Of a stretch of 64,000 nucleotides of DNA, positions 51,517 through 60,817 are shown one piece after another. The notes beneath the pieces are model-generated. The model was not told the DNA's origin. It did no database searches and was given only the letters and a program-made list of their open reading frames with translations. A program made the position numbers and the translations under genes. Numbering within the stretch: position 1 is the stretch's first letter; every line of letters starts with the position of its first letter. This stretch comes from JAIMBK01 sp040755215 (GTDB lineage: Bacteria > Bacillota > Desulfotomaculia > Desulfotomaculales > Nap2-2B), in NCBI GenBank assembly GCA_040755215.1, contig JBFMBG010000004.1, positions 1-64,000 on the forward strand. Reading direction: 5' to 3'.

Positions 51517-52743
51517 TTGGGAAAAAAGTGGGTTTCAGGTTTTGTTGCGGCGGCGCTGGCGTTTCTTTTGGCGGCCTGCGGCGGCGGGGGAGAAAAAGCG
51601 AAAGAGAAAGCGACGGAAGCAAAAAAACCGATTAAGATCGGGATTGCGACCAGCCTGACCGGGGCTTTGGAAAGTTACGGCAAACAGACGATCAATGGTT
51701 TTGAACTGGGATTGGATTACGCCACGCAGGGCAAAAAAGAAGTTGCCGGGCGGCCCCTGCAGGTGGTGATCGAAGATACCACCACCAAGCCCGACGTGGC
51801 CAAACAAAAGGCTTTAAAACTATTGGAAGAGGATAAGGTCGACATTCTGGTAGGGAGCGCCAGTTCTGCCGACGCCCTGGCCATCCTGCCGCTGGCCCAG
51901 GAGTACAAGCGCGTGATGGTGGTGGAGCCGGCGGTGGCGGACAGCATCACCGGCGCCCAGTGGAACAAGTACATTTTCCGCACCGGCAGAAACTCCTCCC
52001 AGGATGCCCTGGCCGTGGCGGCGGCCATTGCGGCCAGCAAGGCGGGCGCCACCGTGGCCGTGCTGGCCCAGGACTACGCCTTCGGCCGGGACGGGGCGGC
52101 GGCCTTCGTTAAGGCCGGGGAGCAGAAGGGGCTAAAGACGGTACTCCAGGAGTTTGCCCCCATGAACGCCACCGATTTTACGGCCCACATCCAGCGCATC
52201 ATCAACGCCAAGCCGGATTATCTGTACGTCATCTGGGCCGGCAGCGCCAATACCCCCTGGAAGCAGATGATGGACATGAAGCTCCCCGCCAGGGGAATCA
52301 AGATCATGACCGGAGCGCCGGACCTGGCCGCCTTGAAGGCGATGTGGGGAATGGAAGGCCAGGAGGGCTACTGTGTGTACTATTACGGCCTGCCGAAAAA
52401 TAAGGTTAACGACTGGCTGGTGGAAGAACACAAGAAACGCTTTAACGGCCAGCCTCCGGACCTCTTCACCCCGGGCGGTTTCGCCGCCGCGGCGGCCATC
52501 GTCCAGGCCTTGACGAAAACCGGCGGCGACCCGAATGCGGATAAGCTTATCGAAGCAATGGAGGGAATGAGCTTTGAGACGCCGAAAGGAACCATGACCT
52601 TCCGCAAAGAGGATCACCAGGCCCTCCAGACCCTGTACCATATCAAATTCGAAAAGAAGGATGGCTTCGATTATCCGGTGCCCACCCTGATCCGGGAGAT
52701 CAAGCCCGAAGAAACCGTTCCTCCCGTCATGAACAAGCGCTAG
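51517..52743 (+). CDS. Liv-type ABC transporter binding lipoprotein
   Basis: About 408 residues. The signal peptide ends in the lipobox LLAAC (Cys20) followed by GGGG, so it is a lipoprotein. The mature part begins PIKIGIATSLTGALESYGKQTINGF, the periplasmic leucine/isoleucine/valine-binding family that also binds urea, amides and aromatic or short organic acids. The TTG start has aggagg upstream. The transport genes (livG/F/H/M) lie 6.6 kb downstream. The ligand is unknown. Confidence 0.92.
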   Translation: MGKKWVSGFVAAALAFLLAACGGGGEKAKEKATEAKKPIKIGIATSLTGALESYGKQTINGFELGLDYATQGKKEVAGRPLQVVIEDTTTKPDVAKQKALKLLEEDKVDILVGSASSADALAILPLAQEYKRVMVVEPAVADSITGAQWNKYIFRTGRNSSQDALAVAAAIAASKAGATVAVLAQDYAFGRDGAAAFVKAGEQKGLKTVLQEFAPMNATDFTAHIQRIINAKPDYLYVIWAGSANTPWKQMMDMKLPARGIKIMTGAPDLAALKAMWGMEGQEGYCVYYYGLPKNKVNDWLVEEHKKRFNGQPPDLFTPGGFAAAAAIVQALTKTGGDPNADKLIEAMEGMSFETPKGTMTFRKEDHQALQTLYHIKFEKKDGFDYPVPTLIREIKPEETVPPVMNKR

Positions 52744-52757
52744 CTGCGCTTGGGGCA

Positions 52758-52812
52758 GGAAACCTGCCGCTTAAAACGTCCGCGGCAGGTTTCCTCCTTC
52801 CGTTTTTTCTTT
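52758..52812 (+). terminator. Terminator of the binding-protein gene
   Basis: ggaaacctgccgc (52758-52770) pairs with gcggcaggtttcc (52782-52794), and tccttccgttttttc follows. Confidence 0.85.
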
Positions 52813-53011
52813 GCAGGAGATAAGGTAACGCCGCAGAGAAATACTGCGGCGCTAATTATAAATTGCTTCTTAAAAGATTAATTAGGACTAATTAAACCGA
52901 GAGGTTTAAGAATTTTCTTGGCGAAGTAAATATCGTAGCAATTTAACTTTTACGCGATGTTCCCTGTACCTTCTATGGCCAAATGATCAAGGCTGGGAGG
53001 CGGTGAACGGC

Positions 53012-56000
53012 ATGCGGCCGGTTAACGTGTTGCGCAGTAAACTGACGGTTCCCAGGCTGGATGCGGATCTCTGGAGCAGGCCGGAATTGAACGGGAAACT
53101 GGCCAGGATAGCGGCCTACCCCGTTACCGTTGTCCAGGCCGGCGCCGGCTACGGAAAAACGACGGCCGTTGCGCAGGGCCTGGCCTCTTTGCGCGTACCC
53201 TGCTGCTGGTACAGCCCCGGCCCGGAAGACGCCGGCTCTTTTGTTTTTTCCTGTTATCTGGCCGCGGCCTTGGATGGTCTCCTGCCGGGGTTGAAAGAGC
53301 AGTTTACCGAAGCTTTGCGCGACCAGGAAGTGTCCGACTGGGAAAAAATCCTCGGCGTCTTGCTCTTTTGCCTGGAAGGGAAGGAAAGGGAAACGGGCGT
53401 TCTGGTGGTGGACGACTGGCATTTCATGAGCAAGGAGCAGGAGGTTTGTTCCTTTTTCGATCGTTTTTTGGCCGGCAAGCCCGGCTGGCTGCGGGTGGTC
53501 ATCCTTTCCCGGGAAAAGGTAACTCTTCCGGAGGTTTGCCGTTTGGCGCCCAGGGGGGAAAGGCTGCTTATCGAAGAAAAAGACCTGGCCTTTTCCGCCC
53601 AGGAAGTATACGACTACCTGGCGCAGACGGGCAACCGGCGTTTAACCAGGGATGACGCCCTGCGCATTTACCAGTCCAGCGAAGGCTGGGTGATGGCCTT
53701 AAAGTTGATCGGAAAAGGGATGCAAGAGGGCACCCATTTTTCCCTGGAGGCCGTGGAAAGCAGCAATTTAAGCGCCTTGTTTGATTTTCTGGCGCTGGAA
53801 GTCCTGGAGCGGCAGGAAGCCGACCTGCAGTCTTTTTTGCTGAAGTCCTCGGTTTTGGAATACGTCAGCGCCCCCGCCTGCGCTGCGGTAATCGGGGCGG
53901 AATTCGCCCCCCGGCTGATCCAGCGGGCGGTCGAGAAAGGTCTTTTTTTGACCGAGTGCGACGAAGGTCTTTACCGGTATCACAATCTTTTCCGGAATTT
54001 CCTGCGCCGGGAAGCCCGGAAAAGGCTGCCCGACTGGGAAATCCTCCACTGCCGGGCGGGATACTTTTACCTGCAGGAGGGCCGGGAAGAGGAAGCCCTT
54101 CATCACCTCCTCCTGGGCCGGCAGTGGGCCGATGCAGCCCGCCTCCTCTCCCGCCTGGGCACGGCTCTGGTGCACAGCGGACGGATCCAGCTTTTGCGCT
54201 CCTGCTTAGAGAAACTGCCTGCGGATCTGCAAAGGCGCCCGGAATTGCTCATTGCTTTGGGGGAAGCAGAAAGGCTGGCCTCCAATTACCAGGCCGCCCT
54301 CGGATTTTACCGGGCGGCGGAGGAAAAATGCGCGGCCGCCGGCGACCGCCCCGGCCTGGCGAGGGCCCTGCGCGGGCTCGGGGAGGTTTACATCGATACC
54401 ATCCAGCCCGAGCTGGCGGAAAAATTCTTGCGGCGCGCCTATAAAGTTTTGGACGAAGAGCAGACGGAAGAAAAGGCCGAAATCTTAAATCTCCTGGCCG
54501 AAAACACCCTTAACCAGGGCAGGCCCCGGCAGGCAACGCGCTATCAGCGGCTGGCCGGGGAGATGCTCCACCTGGCCGGCCGGGGGAATTTGGAAGCCAG
54601 GCTGCTTTTGCGCACGGGCCGGCTGGAGGCCGCCATCAGGCTGCTGGAAAGCCGGCTGCCCGCGGAAAAGGAGGGTTATCACCCCCCCGTTTCCTTTCGG
54701 GAAACCCCGCTTTTGCTCTCCCTGTGCTACTCCTTCGTGGGCGAAGCCCAAAAAGCGGTGGTCGCCGCCGAAGAGGGGATCCGGCTGGGTCAAAAATTAA
54801 AGTCCCCTTTTGTGGAAGCCATTGGTTACGTGCGCCTGGGCCACGCCCTGCTGGTGCGCGACGGTCGCCCGACCCCTTCCTGCCGGGAAGCTTACCAGGC
54901 GGCGCTGGAATTAAACGACCGGCTGGGCGTCATCCGCGGCAGGACGGAAGTTTTGATGGGGCAGTGCCTGGTGCACGGCCTCCTCCAGGACTGGCTGGCG
55001 GCGAAGCGCTGCGGCTTAGAAGGGATTGCGGTAACTGAACAGGTCAAGGACCGGTGGTTTACCGCCGTTCTTCATCATTGCCTGGGAGCGGCCGCGGTAA
55101 ACTGCCAGCTGTTCGCCGAGGCCGAGAGCTATCTGGCCAAAGCCGCGGAAATGTTCTCCCGGTGCGGGGACAGCTTCGGCAAGGCGGTCGCCGCCTGGTG
55201 GTTGACGAACGTGGCGCTTAAAAACGGGCGGGAGGAGGAATTTTGCCGGGAAGCCGCCCGGCTGCTGGAGTTGTGCGAAGGGCGCGGGTACGATTTTTTG
55301 CTCCAGCGGGCAACCCTTTTGGGTGCTCAAGACGGGCGGGCTTCGATTCCCCTTTTACGCGAAGCAAAAAGGCGGGAGATCAGCCGCGCGTACGTCGACT
55401 GGCTGTTGCAAAAACTGGGGGTCAGTGAAAACCTCCCCTGCGTGGGCTACACTTTGAAGGTGCAAACGCTGGGCAAGTTCCGGGCCTGGCGCGGCGAAGA
55501 AGAGATTGAATTTACGGAATGGCGGCGCGAAAGCGCCCGGCGCCTTTTTTTGCTTTTCCTGACCAGGCGGCGCCAGCTGCTGCACAAAGAGGAGATCATG
55601 GCTTACCTGTGGCCGGATGCGGAGCCGGAGGCCGCCCTGCGGGATTTCAAAGTGGCGTTGAATGCGTTGATGAATGTGCTCGAACCCGGCCGGCAGCCGC
55701 GCAGCCCTTCCTTTTTCATCCAGCGCGAGGGCGCGGCTTATTATTTCAATCTGGCCTCCGGTTTCTGGCTGGATGCGGAAGAGTTTGAAAACCTGGTGGC
55801 GCGCGCGCAAAAGGTGGCGACGGAGTGGCCGGAGCAGGCGGAAATCCAGTTGAAACGGGCCCTGGAGCTATATGAGGGGGATTACCTGCAGGGGGTGTTC
55901 CAGGACGAGTGGTGCCTGGAGGAGCGAGAGCGCCTGGCCGTGCTTTACTTGCGCGCGCTGGAGCTGCTGGCCAAACTGCTGGCCAGGCGGGGGGATTACG

Positions 56001-56221
56001 CCGGCTGCCTGAAAGTGGCGGAGAAGATTTTGGAAAAGGACAATTGCTGGGAAGAAGCCTACCGTTTGCAGATGCTTTGCTACGGTAAACTCAACAACGG
56101 GGCCATGGTTACCCGCGTCTACAAGAAATGCGCGGCTGTGTTGAAAGAAGAGCTGGGGGTAAACCCTTCGGGAAAAACGGCGGGGCTTTATAAGAAGCTG
56201 GCCCAAAAGCTTTTGACTTAA
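53012..56221 (+). CDS. Large MalT-like ATPase/TPR regulator with BTAD C-terminus
   Basis: About 1069 residues. An N-terminal STAND/MalT-type ATPase carries the Walker A motif GAGYGKTT (around 44-51) and Walker B ...VLVVDDWHF. A long helical TPR array fills the middle (for example ALGEAERLASNYQAALGFYRAAEEK and LLARRGDYAGCLKVAEKIL). The C-terminus has a winged-helix OmpR-like domain followed by the bacterial transcriptional activator domain (HKEEIMAYLWPDAEPEAALRDFKVALNALMNVLEP). Such proteins switch on operons when a small molecule binds the TPR region. It is a likely regulator of the surrounding Liv transporter/acyl-CoA genes. The ATG at 53012 gives better spacing to gggagg than GTG 53003. Confidence 0.88.
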   Translation: MRPVNVLRSKLTVPRLDADLWSRPELNGKLARIAAYPVTVVQAGAGYGKTTAVAQGLASLRVPCCWYSPGPEDAGSFVFSCYLAAALDGLLPGLKEQFTEALRDQEVSDWEKILGVLLFCLEGKERETGVLVVDDWHFMSKEQEVCSFFDRFLAGKPGWLRVVILSREKVTLPEVCRLAPRGERLLIEEKDLAFSAQEVYDYLAQTGNRRLTRDDALRIYQSSEGWVMALKLIGKGMQEGTHFSLEAVESSNLSALFDFLALEVLERQEADLQSFLLKSSVLEYVSAPACAAVIGAEFAPRLIQRAVEKGLFLTECDEGLYRYHNLFRNFLRREARKRLPDWEILHCRAGYFYLQEGREEEALHHLLLGRQWADAARLLSRLGTALVHSGRIQLLRSCLEKLPADLQRRPELLIALGEAERLASNYQAALGFYRAAEEKCAAAGDRPGLARALRGLGEVYIDTIQPELAEKFLRRAYKVLDEEQTEEKAEILNLLAENTLNQGRPRQATRYQRLAGEMLHLAGRGNLEARLLLRTGRLEAAIRLLESRLPAEKEGYHPPVSFRETPLLLSLCYSFVGEAQKAVVAAEEGIRLGQKLKSPFVEAIGYVRLGHALLVRDGRPTPSCREAYQAALELNDRLGVIRGRTEVLMGQCLVHGLLQDWLAAKRCGLEGIAVTEQVKDRWFTAVLHHCLGAAAVNCQLFAEAESYLAKAAEMFSRCGDSFGKAVAAWWLTNVALKNGREEEFCREAARLLELCEGRGYDFLLQRATLLGAQDGRASIPLLREAKRREISRAYVDWLLQKLGVSENLPCVGYTLKVQTLGKFRAWRGEEEIEFTEWRRESARRLFLLFLTRRRQLLHKEEIMAYLWPDAEPEAALRDFKVALNALMNVLEPGRQPRSPSFFIQREGAAYYFNLASGFWLDAEEFENLVARAQKVATEWPEQAEIQLKRALELYEGDYLQGVFQDEWCLEERERLAVLYLRALELLAKLLARRGDYAGCLKVAEKILEKDNCWEEAYRLQMLCYGKLNNGAMVTRVYKKCAAVLKEELGVNPSGKTAGLYKKLAQKLLT

Positions 56222-56249
56222 TGGTGTAACTGGTGAGTAACTTATCTCT

Positions 56250-56282
56250 GCTATCATCTTAACCGGTGATAGCTTTTTTATT
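56250..56282 (+). terminator. Terminator of the regulator gene
   Basis: gctatca (56250-56256) pairs with tgatagc (56267-56273), followed by ttttttattt. Confidence 0.82.
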
Positions 56283-56375
56283 TAAATTTTTAACCAATTC
56301 CCAATTTCTTTGTTTTTGAATCCTTTACCTCACAGCACCTTGGCGGGAAATCTTTTCTTAGGGAGGAAGGGCAAG

Positions 56376-56579
56376 TTGTCGCGGCGGCTGGTAGCTTCTT
56401 TCCTGGTGCGGTTAATCCACGAACCGGATAACGAGCAGATCCCCTGGAATATTACCGTTCAACACGTCCAGAGCGGTCGCGTGTACCGCCTGGCCGATCC
56501 GGAGGCAATCGCTTCCCTGTTGCAGGAAGTAACCAAAGAGGAAAACCACCTTCAAAAAGACCCGGCCGTTCCATTATGA
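56376..56579 (+). CDS. Small protein of unknown function
   Basis: A 67-residue frame starts at TTG 56376 after a strong gggaggaa site, so it is probably translated. It has a basic N-terminus and RLVASFLVRLIHEPDNEQIPW, then HVQSGRVYRLADPEAIASLLQ. No motif is recognised. It precedes the KAS III-like gene by 40 bp and may be the first gene of that operon. Confidence 0.55.
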   Translation: MSRRLVASFLVRLIHEPDNEQIPWNITVQHVQSGRVYRLADPEAIASLLQEVTKEENHLQKDPAVPL

Positions 56580-56618
56580 AACAGGGAATTTTTAAGAAAG
56601 GGGGCAAAAGCCAAAAGT

Positions 56619-57641
56619 ATGGATCGGGCAGCAGTCGGCATTCGGAGCACGGGGATATATTTGCCCGGCAACTATCTTACCAGCGTCGATATTGCCAGGG
56701 CAAGCGGGCTGCCGCAAGAAGTGGTGGAAAAGAAACTGGGGATCTTGCGCAAGACCGTGCCCGGGCCGGACGACCACACCGTGGAAATGGGCATCCGGGC
56801 GGCGCGCCGGGCGCTGGCCAAAGGCGGGGTGGACCCCGCGGAGATAGACCTGGTTATTTACATCGGCGAGGAGTATAAGGAGCACCTGGTCCAAACCGGG
56901 GGAACCAAACTCCAGGGAGGGGTCGGGGCGAACCGGGCCTGGAGTTTCGACGTCCAGCTGCGCTGCGGGACCATGGTGCTGGCTTTAAAACTGGCCCGGG
57001 ACTTAATGATTGCCGATGCAAAACTGAATACCGTCCTGCTGGCCGGCGGTTACCGCAACGTCGATTTGATTGACTACCGAAATCCCCGGGTGCGCTTTAT
57101 GTACAACCTGGCTGCCGGCGGAGCCGCCGTGGTGCTGCAGAAAAACTGGGTGCGAAACCAGGTTTTGGGCAGCCACGTCATCACCGACCCGTCCCTGGCC
57201 GACGCGGTGGGGGTGATTGCCGGCGGCACGAAAGTGCCCCTGACTCCCGAAGCGGTGGCCAGGGGGTTGTATACGCTGGAAGTGTTTGACCCGGAGGGGA
57301 TGAAGAACCGCCTGGAAGAAGTGTCCATGGACAATTTTGTGCGGGTGATTGAAGAGGCGGTGCGCAAAAGCGGGTATACGACGGCGGACGTCGGCTACCT
57401 GTGCATCCTGCACATGAAGCGCTCGGCCCACGACTACATCCTTTCCCGGCTGGGCTTAAAGCCGGAGCAGGCCATTTACCTGGCCGAATACGGCCACATC
57501 GGCCAGATCGACCAGATCCTGTCCCTGGAACTGGCCCTGGAAAGCGGGCGGGTGAAAGACGGTGACCTGGTGGTGATGGTCAGCGCCGGGGTTGGTTACG
57601 CCTGGGTGGCGACGGCGGTGAAATGGGGCCCGGCGGCGTGA
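56619..57641 (+). CDS. Atypical beta-ketoacyl-ACP synthase III-like enzyme
   Basis: The 340-residue thiolase-fold protein keeps the nucleophile Cys116 (LRCGTM) and a His in LCILHMKRSAH. Where FabH has the Asn of its Cys-His-Asn triad (GNTSA), this protein has GHIGQIDQ (His292). It is therefore either a variant with a different condensing or acyl-transfer reaction, or a member of a little-studied branch. The N-terminus VGIRSTGIYLPGNYL is family-typical. The partner is probably the acyl-CoA ligase 44 bp downstream. Confidence 0.82.
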   Translation: MDRAAVGIRSTGIYLPGNYLTSVDIARASGLPQEVVEKKLGILRKTVPGPDDHTVEMGIRAARRALAKGGVDPAEIDLVIYIGEEYKEHLVQTGGTKLQGGVGANRAWSFDVQLRCGTMVLALKLARDLMIADAKLNTVLLAGGYRNVDLIDYRNPRVRFMYNLAAGGAAVVLQKNWVRNQVLGSHVITDPSLADAVGVIAGGTKVPLTPEAVARGLYTLEVFDPEGMKNRLEEVSMDNFVRVIEEAVRKSGYTTADVGYLCILHMKRSAHDYILSRLGLKPEQAIYLAEYGHIGQIDQILSLELALESGRVKDGDLVVMVSAGVGYAWVATAVKWGPAA

Positions 57642-57685
57642 ATTATCGTGAGTCACTTTTTCAAAAAGGGGAGATCGATTGAGCA

Positions 57686-59230
57686 ATGTTTGCAGTTGAC
57701 TGGCTGGCGAAAAGAGAGGAATTGACCCCCGCCAAAACGGCGGTGATCGACGCGGTCGGCGGCGTCCGGCTGACTTACCGCGATTTAAACCAGCGCGCCC
57801 GGCGCCTGGCCGCCTTTTTAAAAGAGGAACTGGGCCTGCAAAAGGGCGACCGGATCGCGGTTTTGGCCCAGAACAGGCTGGAATTTCTGGATCTTCTTTT
57901 TGCCGCGCAAAAAACGGGGACTATCCTGGTGCCGCTGAATTACCGGCTCAAAGTAAACGAACTGGCTTACCTTTTGCAGGACAGCCGGCCGCGGGTGTTT
58001 TTTTACGACCGGGCGAACGCGGCCGCCGCGGCCGATTTGCGCTCGCGTGCCGCGGCGGCGGCATACGTTTTCCTGGGGGAAGAAAGGGAAGGTGCATCAG
58101 CCGGGAGCGAGAGCGCCGGGGACGTTGCTTACGCCCGGATTCTCGCCGCTTCGCCCCGTTCTTTTGCCGGCCCGCAGAATGATTTTGATTTAGAAGCACC
58201 CTGGCTCATTTTATATACCGGCGGCACCACCGGTTTTCCCAAAGGGGCGGTGCTTTCCCGGCGCATGGTGACCTGGAACGCCGTCAATACGGCCGTCAGC
58301 TGGGGGCTGACTCCCGACGACGTCGCCCCCGTCTTTTATCCGTTTTTTCACACCGGCGGGATCAATGTGCTGACCACCCCGCTCGTCCATTTGGGCGGGA
58401 CGCTCGTTTTGACCGGCCCCTTTCAGGCCCGGCTGGCTCTGGAGACGATTGAACGGGAGCGCTGCACGGTAATCAGCATGGTGCCCACCATGTTTCAAAT
58501 GATTATGGACGAGCCGGCTTTTCCGCAGGCGGACTTCAGCAGCGTGCGGCTGTGTATTTCCGGCGGGGCGCCCTGCCCCAGGCACATTTACGAAGCGTTT
58601 TTGGCGAAAGGAGTAATTTTCAAGCAGGGATACGGGTTGACCGAAGCGGGCCCGAACTGTTTCGCCCTTCCGGAGGACGCTGCGTTGCGCAAGATCGGCT
58701 CCGTGGGCTGGCCGGTGTTCCACAGCGAAGTCAGGCTCGTCGGCGAGGACGGCCGGGAAGCTGCCCCCGGCGAGGTGGGTGAACTGGCCATCCGGGGAAA
58801 CCACCTGTGTTCCGGCTACTGGCAGAACCCCGCCGCCACGGCGGAAATTTTGCGGGACGGCTGGCTGTACACCGGAGACCTGGCGCGGCAGGACGAGGAA
58901 GGGTTCTTTTACATTGTCGGGCGCAAAAAAGAAATGATCATCAGCGGCGGGGAAAACGTCTACCCGGTGGAAATCGAGGCCGTTTTAAACAGCCACCCGA
59001 AAATTGCCGAAGCGGCGGTGATCGGCATCCCGCACGAAAAATGGGGGGAAGTGCCGAAAGCGGTGGTCGCCCTGCGCCCCGGCGCCCGGGCCGCCGCCGA
59101 AGAGATTATTTCCTTCTGCCGGGAACGGCTGGCCGGCTACAAAGTGCCGAAAGTCGTCGAATTCAGGCGTGAGCTGCCCAAAAGCAGCATGGGGAAAATT
59201 TTGAAAAGGGAACTGCAGCAGGGGAACTGA
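57686..59230 (+). CDS. AMP-forming acyl-CoA synthetase
   Basis: The 514-residue enzyme of the acyl-activating (ANL) superfamily activates an acid as acyl-AMP and then acyl-CoA. P-loop-like YTGGTTGFPKGAVLS (A3), the YGLTEAGPN motif (A5), YTGDLARQDEEGFFYIVGRKKEMIISGGENVYP (A7/A8) and the catalytic Lys near the end (PKSSMGKILKREL, A10) are all present. The substrate (fatty, aromatic or short acid) is not predictable. It sits with a KAS III-like gene and Liv-type uptake genes. Confidence 0.94.
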   Translation: MFAVDWLAKREELTPAKTAVIDAVGGVRLTYRDLNQRARRLAAFLKEELGLQKGDRIAVLAQNRLEFLDLLFAAQKTGTILVPLNYRLKVNELAYLLQDSRPRVFFYDRANAAAAADLRSRAAAAAYVFLGEEREGASAGSESAGDVAYARILAASPRSFAGPQNDFDLEAPWLILYTGGTTGFPKGAVLSRRMVTWNAVNTAVSWGLTPDDVAPVFYPFFHTGGINVLTTPLVHLGGTLVLTGPFQARLALETIERERCTVISMVPTMFQMIMDEPAFPQADFSSVRLCISGGAPCPRHIYEAFLAKGVIFKQGYGLTEAGPNCFALPEDAALRKIGSVGWPVFHSEVRLVGEDGREAAPGEVGELAIRGNHLCSGYWQNPAATAEILRDGWLYTGDLARQDEEGFFYIVGRKKEMIISGGENVYPVEIEAVLNSHPKIAEAAVIGIPHEKWGEVPKAVVALRPGARAAAEEIISFCRERLAGYKVPKVVEFRRELPKSSMGKILKRELQQGN

Positions 59231-59316
59231 TTAGAAGCAACGAAGTAGTATTTGGGGAGATTCATTGTGGAACATAACACAAGAAAACATAAGTAAGTTA
59301 CGAAGGAAGTGGAATA

Positions 59317-60075
59317 ATGACGGACGGGATTATTTCCACGCAGGATCTGACCATCGCCTTCGGCGGCCACCTGGCCGTCAACGGCGTCAGCGTCAGCGTC
59401 AGGCCCTATGCCTTTACCTCCCTGATCGGCCCGAACGGGGCGGGGAAGACCACCTTTTTCAACCTGCTCAGCGGCCAGCTGGCGCCCACGCGCGGCAGAA
59501 TATTTTTTAAAGGACGCGAGATTACCCGCCTGCCGGCCCATTCCCGGGCCCGTCTCGGATTGGGGCGCTGCTTTCAAATCACCAACGTATTTCCAAAGCT
59601 GACGGTTTTGGAAAATGTTCGCCTGGCTGTGCAGGCCAGGGCGCGGGTCGGTTACCGCCCGCTGACGTCCGTCGCCAGGTTTCCGGAGCTGAAGGCGAAA
59701 GCACTGGAAATTTTAGAATTGGTGGAGTTGACGAAAAAAGCCGGCGCCCCGGCCGTTACCCTCACCCACGGCGAAAAGCGCAAGCTGGAGATTGCCATTG
59801 TCCTCGCCCTGGAACCGGAAGTTTTGCTGCTGGATGAGCCTACCGCCGGCATTTCCCTGGAGGAAGTACCGGCCATGATTGCGCTGTTAAAGCGTCTGAA
59901 AGAAAAGCGGGACAGGACAATTTTGCTGGTGGAGCATAAAATGGACATGGTTTTATCCCTTTCGGACGAAATGATGGTCTTTCATTCCGGCTCCCTGCTG
60001 GCGCGGGGATTGCCGGAGGACGTCATCCGGGACGAAAGGGTGCAGGCGGCTTACCTGGGGGGTGGCCTGGCTTGA
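59317..60075 (+). CDS. livG: Liv-type ABC transporter ATPase (LivG-like)
   Basis: The 252-residue ATPase has Walker A GPNGAGKTT. The LSGGQ region is replaced by VTLTHGEKRKLEIA, as in many LivG proteins. Walker B (LEPEVLLLDEPTAG) and the H-loop (LLVEHKMD) follow. It energises the permeases LivHM. Its stop overlaps the start of livF by 4 bp. Confidence 0.94.
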   Translation: MTDGIISTQDLTIAFGGHLAVNGVSVSVRPYAFTSLIGPNGAGKTTFFNLLSGQLAPTRGRIFFKGREITRLPAHSRARLGLGRCFQITNVFPKLTVLENVRLAVQARARVGYRPLTSVARFPELKAKALEILELVELTKKAGAPAVTLTHGEKRKLEIAIVLALEPEVLLLDEPTAGISLEEVPAMIALLKRLKEKRDRTILLVEHKMDMVLSLSDEMMVFHSGSLLARGLPEDVIRDERVQAAYLGGGLA

Positions 60076-60779
60076 TTTTACAGGTGGCGGATTTGCATAC
60101 GTATATCGGCGAATTTCACATTCTTCAGGGAATCAGCCTGGCCGTTCCAGAGGGCGGGGCAACCGTGGTCCTGGGCCGCAACGGCGCCGGAAAAACGACC
60201 GTTTTACGCACCATCATGGGTCTATTGCGGCCGCACAGCGGAGAGATCCGGTTTGCCGGGCAGCCCATCGCCGGTCTGCCCGCGCACGTCATCGCCAGGC
60301 GGGGCCTGGGTTACGTGCCGGAAGACCACGGGATCTTCGGCGGGCTGACCGTGGAAGAAAATTTACGCCTGGCCATGCGGGGGCAGCGAAAGGAGGAGCG
60401 CCTGGCCGGAATGCTGGCGCTTTTTCCGGAGCTGCAGGCGGCCTGGCGGAAAAGGGCGGGGAGCTTGAGCGGCGGCCAGAAGCAGATGCTGGCCATCGGG
60501 CGCGTGCTTTTGACCGAAAGCCGCCTGCTCTTGATCGACGAGCCGAGCAAGGGTTTGGCGCCCCTGATTGTCGAAAAGGTGGCCCAGGCCCTCAACGAGA
60601 TTAAAAAAGAAACGACGATCGTATTGGTGGAGCAGAATTTTAACCTGGCCCGGGCCGTAGGCGATTTTTGCTCGGTTATTGACGACGGGCGCACCGTTTG
60701 GAGCGGCGGGATGTCCGAACTGGCGGCAAACGGCGAAATTCTGCACCGGTACCTGGGGATCGGCAAGGGCTTAAGTTAA
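60072..60779 (+). CDS. livF: Liv-type ABC transporter ATPase (LivF-like)
   Basis: The 235-residue second ATPase has Walker A GRNGAGKTT, signature LSGGQKQMLAIG and Walker B SRLLLIDEPSKGLAP. TTG start overlaps the livG stop. A 25-bp perfect palindrome (60773-60797) covers its stop codon. Confidence 0.94.
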   Translation: MILQVADLHTYIGEFHILQGISLAVPEGGATVVLGRNGAGKTTVLRTIMGLLRPHSGEIRFAGQPIAGLPAHVIARRGLGYVPEDHGIFGGLTVEENLRLAMRGQRKEERLAGMLALFPELQAAWRKRAGSLSGGQKQMLAIGRVLLTESRLLLIDEPSKGLAPLIVEKVAQALNEIKKETTIVLVEQNFNLARAVGDFCSVIDDGRTVWSGGMSELAANGEILHRYLGIGKGLS

Positions 60780-60797
60780 GTGCCAGGCACTTAACTT
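60773..60797. repeat. Perfect palindrome (12-bp arms) at the livF stop
   Basis: aagttaagtgcc / ggcacttaactt with a single-base centre. It is not followed by a T-run. It is related in its gtgcc-ggcac core to other palindromes here, and could be a processing site or REP-like sequence. Confidence 0.65.
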
Positions 60798-60817
60798 ATT
60801 TTCTGGGGAGGAGAGCA